From: Diphasiastrum complanatum
Taxonomy: Eukaryota > Streptophyta > Lycopodiopsida > Lycopodiales > Lycopodiaceae
Length of the DNA stretch: 64,000 nt
Direction: 5' to 3'
Assembly: GCA_029204225.1 (NCBI GenBank)
Contig: CM055092.1
Coordinates: 45,886,087-45,950,086 of the forward strand
The translations under genes were made by a program, and so were the position numbers. The notes under the pieces are model-generated. The model was not told the origin of the DNA, did no database searches, and saw only the letters and a program-made list of their open reading frames with translations. Below are positions 57,031-64,000 of this stretch, one piece after another (within the stretch, counting starts at the first letter, position 1; every line of letters starts with the position of its first letter).

Positions 57031-58517
57031 ATGGGATGAAGACGAAACGAGCGCACCTTTAGGGCAGCTGGAGAATCGGGACTGTCGTATCTGCTAGCAA
57101 ATCGGCAACCTACGCTACCATCCGAAGCAAAGGAACTATTGGTGGGTGAGCAGGGGGATGAGCTATGACCCGTTCCAGAAGGAATTGATACTCCCTTTGA
57201 ATGCAGAATGGATGAGGCTCCGGCAGCTCCCGAGGTGCAAGCCCTTGCATAAAGAGGGCGTGATTGACGACGTCGATACCTACGTTGGCGAAGGTGGGGC
57301 CTGCCCACATAAAAGAGAACAAAAGGTACCGGCTTCTGAGAGTGCACCGATATGAGAGGCTGAACCCGACGAACTGCCTGCAGAATTCTTGGTGTAGATG
57401 CGCTTTTGTCTGGCCACCGAAGGGGTGTTGGGTGGAGCAACCAACGAATGAGTGGCCTGAGTAGTGCGCCCTCGTATCTTACTGGCACGCGATATTTGGC
57501 CCCGCCTCAGTTCCGCTCCCGACACGCATCCCAGGTGCCCCAATGCTGCTGCCCGCCCTGCACTGGCCCCCTCTTTGATTGATTGCCACGTGGCATATCG
57601 CAGATTATCCCATAACCACTTGAGAAAAATTATATTCATAGCATATATAGTGAAACTGCTCATAGACTCACATGCGTGCGTGGGCCTGGATGCGTGTGTG
57701 CTCAAAGCTTGGCTGTGGCGCCGGGGACCACCGGCGCCCAGTGGCGTCGGAAATCGACGCTGGGATCGGGAAAGTGGCGCCGGTTGTCCCGGTGCCCGGT
57801 GCCGGCCGTGTGTGAGACCAGTGGCGCCGGGAACAGTGGCGCTTAGCGACCTCGGTGGTGGCCGTGCCCGTAGTCCCGGCGCCCCTCTCTCCCAGGAATC
57901 TTAGGGCAAAACTTCTTGTCCCTTGCCCCTGCCCGGACTCCACATGTCACACGCCTATTTGAAGGGGGCCAAAGCTGTCCCCGTGCCAATAAGGGTACGT
58001 GCGCCCCACCGGATGCAACACCTGCTGAACTGGAGACAACCTGGCTGATGCACAGAAGAAGAGGGAACCGGGGCCCACCGAAGGCAGGACCGTAGACTGA
58101 CCTGAAGGAGATAAGAGCGGAAAGGCAAGAGGGGATGGAGGATAAAAGGGCTGGAAAATCTGAGCAGAATCCTAAACGGAGATAGGAAGAGAGACGTAAA
58201 AGGAAACTTTTGAAGGAAGAAGAGAGGGCTCATAAGGGGGATGGAGGGGAGAGAGGATGCAGAGGCAGCTGTGCAGAAGAAACCAAAGAGAAAGCCTGCT
58301 CAGAAACCCTTGAGGGGGATGTAGTAGACAAAGATACATCTGAAAACAAAGGTTGATCAACAGAAACCCTTGAGGGGGATGTAGCAGACAAAGATGCATC
58401 TGAAAACAAAGGTTGATCAGCAGCAACGCACGTGGGGAGGGCTTCACATGCATCTCCTCCCTCAGCCATCGCTATGTTCGGGCCTGTGTGCTCTTCCACC
58501 ACCATCGCTTCCTGCAT
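57031..58517 (-). pseudogene. DUF4283/zinc-knuckle (LINE ORF1-like) pseudogene, upstream part
   Basis: GC-rich segment read on the minus strand, starting MQEAMVVEEHTGPNIAMAEG at 58517, with a 20-residue repeat (DQPLFSDASLSATSPSR, DQPLFSDVSLSTTSPSR). Several frame changes follow. It ends PDSPAALKVRSFRLHP at the transposon boundary. If the element and one copy of its target triplet are disregarded, this frame runs on into the DUF4283 sequence at 40325. It is broken by stops on both sides, so it was probably decaying independently of the insertion. Confidence 0.6.
58301..58420 (-). repeat. 60-bp tandem duplication in coding frame
   Basis: 58301-58360 and 58361-58420 differ at only three or four positions. 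Each encodes 20 residues in the minus frame. Confidence 0.9.
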
Positions 58518-59299
58518 AGGCTATGTCAATAGTATACCTCAACTTTTACAAGCTCTTGCCTTTTCCTGATTACATATGTGCCCTAAAAGTTCTAGTATGT
58601 GCTTTCAACTTTTATACAAAATGGGTGCTTCAAGGCGCAAATGGTAATATACCTTTACTAATTAAAGCATCTCTTTGGTGCAATAGTAAAAATGTACTAT
58701 CAAGCAACAAATGACTTATTTAATTACAATAACACAAAACAATATTCAATTTGAAATTGTGAGTGGAACTAACATTTGTTGATGTCGAAATTTTGTGTTG
58801 GGAATCTTTCAACAATATGCAACATTTTCGTATCCACCATAGAATTGTGAAATAAAAGCCACAACCATTACAATATGCAATGTCTATCTCATACTATTGT
58901 GAATGTCTTTGATTTTTAAAGGTATCATAATAACATGTTTTGCTTTTTGCTTTTAGATGCACTTTATGGGGAGAAAGTGCAATGTGTAAAGTTAGGTGCA
59001 CCTTTCGGGTGACAAAAGGTGCATGCTAAAAACAATTGGTTTGATAAAAAAAACTTTCAATGCATTGGTAGTTTATATATCAAGAGAAACTTTGCTTATT
59101 CATGGCATTCAAGTTTTTAAAAAAATGCTAAAATAAAATAAAAGTTACACCTCACTTTTGACAAATAGTGACATGTTCACCCATTCACGCTCTTTTACAC
59201 AAAAGTTAATTGGTCCATCGCAACGCGCTGCATGGGATCAGTTGTTGACTGTGATCTTCAAGGCGCATGATCGACCCTCAACTACATCACATGAATTCT
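58518..59299. other. AT-rich intergenic spacer
   Basis: No gene seen. A short hairpin-like ggtgcacctttcgggtgaca / aaaggtgcatg phrase lies near 59010. It includes the presumed 3' untranslated region of the minus-strand gene ending at 59300. Confidence 0.5.
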
Positions 59300-62033
59300 C
59301 TACTGGCAGCATCTGAATTTGGCAAAGACGTAGGGATACTGCCGCTGGTAGAAATTGCGGAAAGAATCGCGCATGAGGGATGGATGGGTTGCGGGCGATG
59401 ATCCTTTGAGGACATAGTGACTGCCGTCAAAGAAATCTGTGGAGTATTGAGGATATTCGCGCATGGGCTGGAAGCCCGGAAAGGGATCAAAGATGCTGCT
59501 TGTCCATTCCCACCCGCCATCTCTCAAATGCTTCACTGCATCATTGTTACAATCCAGCACGCGCTGGTATTCTGCTTCTGTCATAATTCGGTAGCCTTGC
59601 CATTTGCAGAAGGCTTGAGCTTCAGAAAGGCTCACGTATACTGGATCGTTGGCTACTTCTGACCAGTGCTTCGTAGCATGTGTATAGTGGACGTAGTATT
59701 CTCCTCCCACGAGCGACCAATTGGCTGGGCATCTCAGCCCTTTCTCTTGGAAGAACTTGTAGTCTGTAGGATCCCAGAAAGTAGCAACGTCGTAACATCT
59801 TTCAGAAACAAAGTTTTTGTATTCCCTTATGCTCACGGGCCTGGAACTGATCCAAAACGGCTTATCCACAGTTTTATGGACTCTTGGATACTCGTTATCC
59901 CACAGGAACATGTTACTATTGTCATTTGCACCAAGACAGACTTCTCCTGCCGGCACAAGCACGTCCGGTTTGCCCAGCAATAAAGCTGTGCCTGTGCTGT
60001 GAACAAGCTTGCTTTGCTTCAAGGCAGAGGCGCTAGGATTGCTTTCAAACCTTTGCCTTTTCTCTTGGGTGATCATGTACTCCAACGTTTCCTGATGCAA
60101 ACGCTCATGTTCTAGCACCAGGCTTTCTAGTTTCATATTCAATTTTCCTGATTTTACTGCTTTCAGAATTTTTGCTCTCGTCTGCTTCACGTAAGCCACT
60201 ATGGTGGCCCTGTCTGGCCATTCCGAAGGAATTTGAGGATGACTGTGACACTTTGATGGTTCTATAACAATAGGGTCAATTCCTCTGGAAAACATCATAT
60301 CGTGGTCCGATGGTGACTCCCCCGGCAAAAGCTTCAACTTCGAAAATGCTGCTACGTGGGCGCTGCATAGTCAGAAACATTTGATAAACACGAATTGTTC
60401 TTGGAATATGAAGATAATCATCTATTGACTTATATGGTCGTGAAAAGGACATTTGATAGACCCAGATTGTTTCTAAAATACGAAGTCAACATACATAGTG
60501 AAAAGAAAAGGACTAGATAAGACTTGTCACTTACTAATAGAAGGAGTAGCAATGCCGTAAGCTGATTGGTTTCGCCTTCCAATCCGGAATTGTGCGAAAG
60601 AAGAGATTGTCAGTGTCATTCCAGCAGCGAAAAAAAGCCTCTTGTGCTGGAAGGAGCATCTGGCAGCCATAGGTTGCGTTTCGCCATGCTGCGTGTACGT
60701 GGAATCCAGCTTCGTGTGCAAGGTGGTAAATATCCTCAACGGTGAACTTTCGGGATATTTCCACGAGCACTCTCTCTCCAGGTCTGCTCCATGCAAAAAG
60801 TTTCACCACATAATCCGTTAGGTTAACACAATTGCTGATTGACCATCACAACATTGATCGATCACACGGAAAATCGGCATAACAAAGGATTTTTCCTTGT
60901 ACCTGATGTTCACTTGCATTTCTCCATTTTGTAATCCGCTGGGGAAGCAAACATACATCTCAACTTGTTTTAAGTAGTTATTGATCTCGACTTGGTAAAT
61001 CCAATCTTTTTCCTCATCCAGACTAGGATGCTGACCAAGGATATTCAGTGCATTTCTTATCCCATTCTTGATAAAACGCTCGGTCAGTCCATTATCATCC
61101 TTGTAGGCTGCAAAAAGTCGTTTGTAATCTTTCCACATGTCTGCACAAATCAAAACATTCAAATCATTTAGAGCTTCCAACTATAATAGGATTGGAATTA
61201 TACTGATAATAATGTGGCAGTATACGATCAGAAAAGAGAAGTGGTCGTGTTCTGATGTTAGAATCAAACATGCAAGTAAATTTTATCGGAAATAGCATTA
61301 CATAATCATTAATCTGGGTATAATCATTTGGCAGTGTTCACATCAGAAACATTACCTGTACACAGAAATAGCTGACAGCGATAACCAACAGCACTCGTCA
61401 CATCCTTCAAAAACGAGATAGCTTCAGTTTGCGAAAGATTGCCTATACTGCTCCCAAGCCACAGGATACAAAGCATATTCTCAGGACATAGTCTTCGCAC
61501 TTCTTTCAACCCCTGCATGTATTCCGCTTGGATGAACTTCATTTCATGAGCTTTAGGAGCTTTCAACTCCTTTTCAAGATAAACAGCAGCCTTCTCCAAA
61601 GCAGATTTGGAAACGTCAATACCTACGAAACGGCAGCTGTAGATAATGCATCATAGGTCAGTTTTCAACATCAAACGAAGCTGTCTAATTACATAATACA
61701 TGCATAGCCTAGGCCGGTTTACAATCAGGTAATAGTGACAAAACACCTGCCATATCTAGACTGAACTGCATTCAAAAGGCGACCAGTTTTACGAGCCGTG
61801 CCACAACCAAGTTCTACCAAGACACTTTTGGGAGCAATCTGAGCTGCAATTTCGCCTGCATGCTGCTCAAGTAAGGCTTCTTCTGCCGCATAAGGGTAGT
61901 AGCATTTTAATTTGGTGATCTCTTCGTACAACTCTGAGCCTTCCTTATTATAAAGCAGATGGTAAGGAATTTCTTTGGAAGTCCTTTGCAAACCCATCAA
62001 AATCTGGTTCACAATATCCAGTTTCTCTGCCAT
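59300..62033 (-). CDS. EGT1: Egt1-like fusion: EgtD histidine methyltransferase plus EgtB-like sulfoxide synthase
   Basis: Predicted to trimethylate histidine with SAM to hercynine, then join hercynine and cysteine (or gamma-glutamylcysteine) oxidatively, toward ergothioneine. Exons 62033-61747, 61636-61356, 61140-60903, 60834-60535 and 60362-59300 give 722 residues. Methyltransferase, residues 1-330: YNKEGSELYEEIT, the SAM loop VELGCGTARKTG (73-84), VGIDVSKSAL, LGSSIGN (Asn162), AAYKDDNGLTERF and VLVEISRKF (Glu294, Ser296). DinB part: Phe-rich 337-350, YYAHVAAF (His371) and EHERLH (His454, His458). These give the 83- and 4-residue spacing of the bacterial EgtB iron ligands. FGE-sulfatase part about 485-722: WDNEYPRVHKTVDKPFWI, GGWEWTSSIFDPFPG, NFYQRQYPYVFAKFRC. 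Domain order equals fungal Egt1. The 60835-60902 intron is the least certain. A 5' leader intron is likely. Confidence 0.9.
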
Positions 62034-62430
62034 GATTTGGGTAACGTTTTGTTGGAAAACCTTCCAATAAAGCTGTCTCAAATGTTTTGGGCTGCATGCA
62101 TAGGCAAATCAGTACAAACAGAGACGATGCAAATTCCACAATCAAACTACTGCTTCAAGCAAATGAGAAAGTTGCTTTACCATCAAGTTTAAATCATACA
62201 ACTCACAGTACCCATCGTCCCCTTCACCAAACCAAGACCTTTACACCCGTAATACTTACAATCTGACAGCAACTCGTCACCGTATGCATCAGGCATACGA
62301 AGGAATATTCAGGGAAATGTGCCGAATTTTGACATTGGCATAAAAGGGAGAGCGGGAGGGAGAGGGAGAGGTAAATCGATTTTGCTGGGCACTGGGCAGA
62401 GACGTGGTGTTCCAATCTGATCACGATAAA
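62034..62430 (-). promoter_or_regulatory. 5' leader of the EGT1-like gene with probable intron
   Basis: A donor (gatt/gtaagt, intron from 62259) and a pyrimidine-rich acceptor (tatgcatgcag, to 62092) would remove 168 bases and leave no in-frame ATG before 62033. An upstream ATG near 62290 (MHTVTSCCQI) would be out of frame, a possible upstream ORF. A CT-rich stretch (62345-62375) lies further upstream. No clear TATA box was found. Confidence 0.4.
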
Positions 62431-62669
62431 TCATGGGGGGCGGCCAGATAGGGTGGAAGAAAAGAAAAACAGACTCCGTGATCAACCAGCTCACCTCTCC
62501 CAGTGATACTCATACTAAAGTAATGGCAGGCGCAGAACAGATCCATCATCTGTCAGATGTGGTGGCACAAATTCCTCCCACCATCTTTGACTTCATCTTT
62601 GAGACGTTGCATCAGGATTTTTTTATGTGCATGCGTATGCATGTCATTCTATTGCTTATTAATGCATAG
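62431..62669 (+). other. Possible small divergent ORF
   Basis: 78 codons from an ATG at 62433, or from 62523 (MAGAEQIHHLSDVVAQIPPT). The composition is protein-like for about 35 residues and then hydrophobic. No family is recognised. It could be the first exon of a divergent gene or noncoding. Confidence 0.2.
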
Positions 62670-64000
62670 TTGTGGGGGGGTTTGTTGGGCGTTTTTCACA
62701 TGACCATTATCTAAATATGTCAAGATCTAAATCTGCTTGCATCTTGTGCTATGGCTCATAATTTGCATGTTCTCAACCAATGAAGTAGTGTGCCACATGT
62801 CCGCTATCACTGCTCACAACTATCACTGCTCACAACTGCTACGAAATAGAATCTGCATTTGAAAAACATCAACTTTTGACATAAGATTCATGCAAGAGTG
62901 ATGCCCATTTTGATTTTTTAAGCAATCTAAAAAACGGGAAGAAAAAGCCCCAACTATCCATTAGGTCTAGGGGAAGTCTATCAACCGAGAGCCTTTCTCA
63001 TCTCAAGACGTTGAGGCCGTGCTACAAAATGTAGAAGCCCCAAGCGTGAGGGACTTCCCCAATGTAAGGAACTTGCCAAAAAAATGCTCACAAGAGCTTG
63101 GACTCTAGTTAGCTCCACAAACGAGAATAGACACGAGAAACAAAAAAGGAGTGAGTCTAAATGCTAATGATTAGATCTAAATGGCTAACCATGTGAACAC
63201 AATGCTAGGCCTTGCTCTCACACCACGGAGGGGTCTCACATCTTAGACCACGTTAGGCCTTTAGCCCCAGTGGCCCCACCGCTCTCCCATCTACTCATAT
63301 TTGTCCTTTCTATTGCCCTATTGTAAAATCTATATATACTCCCTCTATTCCCCTTAAGTTCACTTTGTGGCTTGGAGGTTGCCACAAGGTCATGGTGCCT
63401 TTAAGCCTTGTCCACATCAATGGTGGAGATGTTTGAACACAATGAGAGGCATATATGGCCTATATTAATGTCCTTTACAAAGCTTTGAAGTCATGAAGGG
63501 TTTGAATGTAAATGCTCCAATAGGCTACTTGTATATCATAGTTGGAATATGCAAGGATCCAAATAAATAAGCATCTTTGTACATTGTATGGTACCGTTCA
63601 TGGGGTTGATGTACACGAGATTTGTTCTTATTGTATGTGAAACCTTGGGAGGAGCAATGCATATAGAGGTATACACCTTGTGTCATTCCCATGATGACTT
63701 CCTTGTGTAGATGACACTTTTGAGCAAATTTTGGCTTCTCTAAATATTTTTGCTCACTTCCTTTACTTGCATTTTGTTTAATTGTGCATCCTTGAGACTT
63801 GAAACATAGACTAAACCTTGAGGCCACAAAACATATGGACAGGTCCAAATACCAAATACATCCCATATATGCAATTCCTATGACAACTTTCTCATGTAGG
63901 TGTCAAGTGTAAGCAAAATTTGGCATTTCCAACATTTTCCTCACTTGTTATATCTATTTTTTGTTTTTGGAAATGCACATTCTGACGACTTGTGACAAAA
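62670..64000. other. Intergenic, nothing recognised
   Basis: Short ORFs only. The words catgacaactt/tgatgacttcc and ccttgtgtcattccc recur near 63680 and 63870 in a loosely repeated pattern (cttcttgtgtag...gtgtcaag), possibly an old duplication. Confidence 0.4.

Noticed and set aside
56796-57488. 230-codon minus ORF treated as one protein
   Set aside because: It runs across the transposon end into its terminal repeat. Only the part above 57030 belongs to the DUF4283 pseudogene.
59300-60337. OvoA (ovothiol synthase) rather than Egt1
   Set aside because: OvoA carries its methyltransferase at the C-terminus. Here an EgtD-type methyltransferase is N-terminal.
59300-62033. Fungal or bacterial contamination as the source of the Egt1-like gene
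   Set aside because: It has multiple introns and lies on the same window as plant transposons and an ABIL gene. An assembly chimera cannot be excluded without reads.

Overview
The window looks like nuclear DNA of a land plant. It has short GT-AG introns, one SCAR/WAVE-complex gene of the plant ABIL type, and about 50 kb of nested retrotransposons and DNA transposons in AT-rich sequence with long (GA)n and (GT)n runs. Nesting this dense points to a large genome. An apparent ergothioneine-type methyltransferase/sulfoxide-synthase fusion gene, not expected in flowering plants, makes a fern, lycophyte or bryophyte more likely. That is an inference and I cannot name the species.

Layout. 787-2979 (minus): a nine-exon ABI-1-like (ABIL) gene with a (GA)n tract upstream. 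3.3-6.9 kb: intergenic, with a 26-base G run. 6.9-14.2 kb: a decayed Ty1/copia copy, then a second copia element (9834-14230) inserted in a Ty3/gypsy gag remnant. It keeps gag and integrase but has lost protease, reverse transcriptase and most of its 3' LTR. 14.5-22.1 kb (minus): an LTR element with a tRNA-Asp primer site, a gag-like ORF and ORFs of unknown role, inserted in a gypsy integrase (22.1-23.7 kb). 23.7-39.4 kb: a mosaic of copia fragments in both orientations, including one complete 1074-bp LTR.

39.5-58.5 kb: a pseudogene of the DUF4283/zinc-knuckle type (LINE ORF1-like, minus) split by a 16.7-kb CACTA-superfamily-like element (40326-57030). Both ends of that element carry 32-bp terminal inverted repeats (28/32 identical) and dense GCGTGGCA/TGCCACGC subterminal motifs. 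It encodes a decayed TNP2-type transposase, an oppositely oriented second protein and a SET-domain ORF. A further copia element (50211-55280) is inserted four bases into one of its transposase exons.

59.3-62.0 kb (minus): the most interesting locus. Five exons splice into one 722-residue reading frame with an N-terminal EgtD-like histidine methyltransferase and a C-terminal DinB plus FGE-sulfatase module (EgtB-like). This is the architecture of fungal Egt1. Predicted SAM, histidine and iron ligands are retained, and the gene appears intact. Its likely role is making ergothioneine from histidine via hercynine. The last 1.3 kb shows nothing recognisable.
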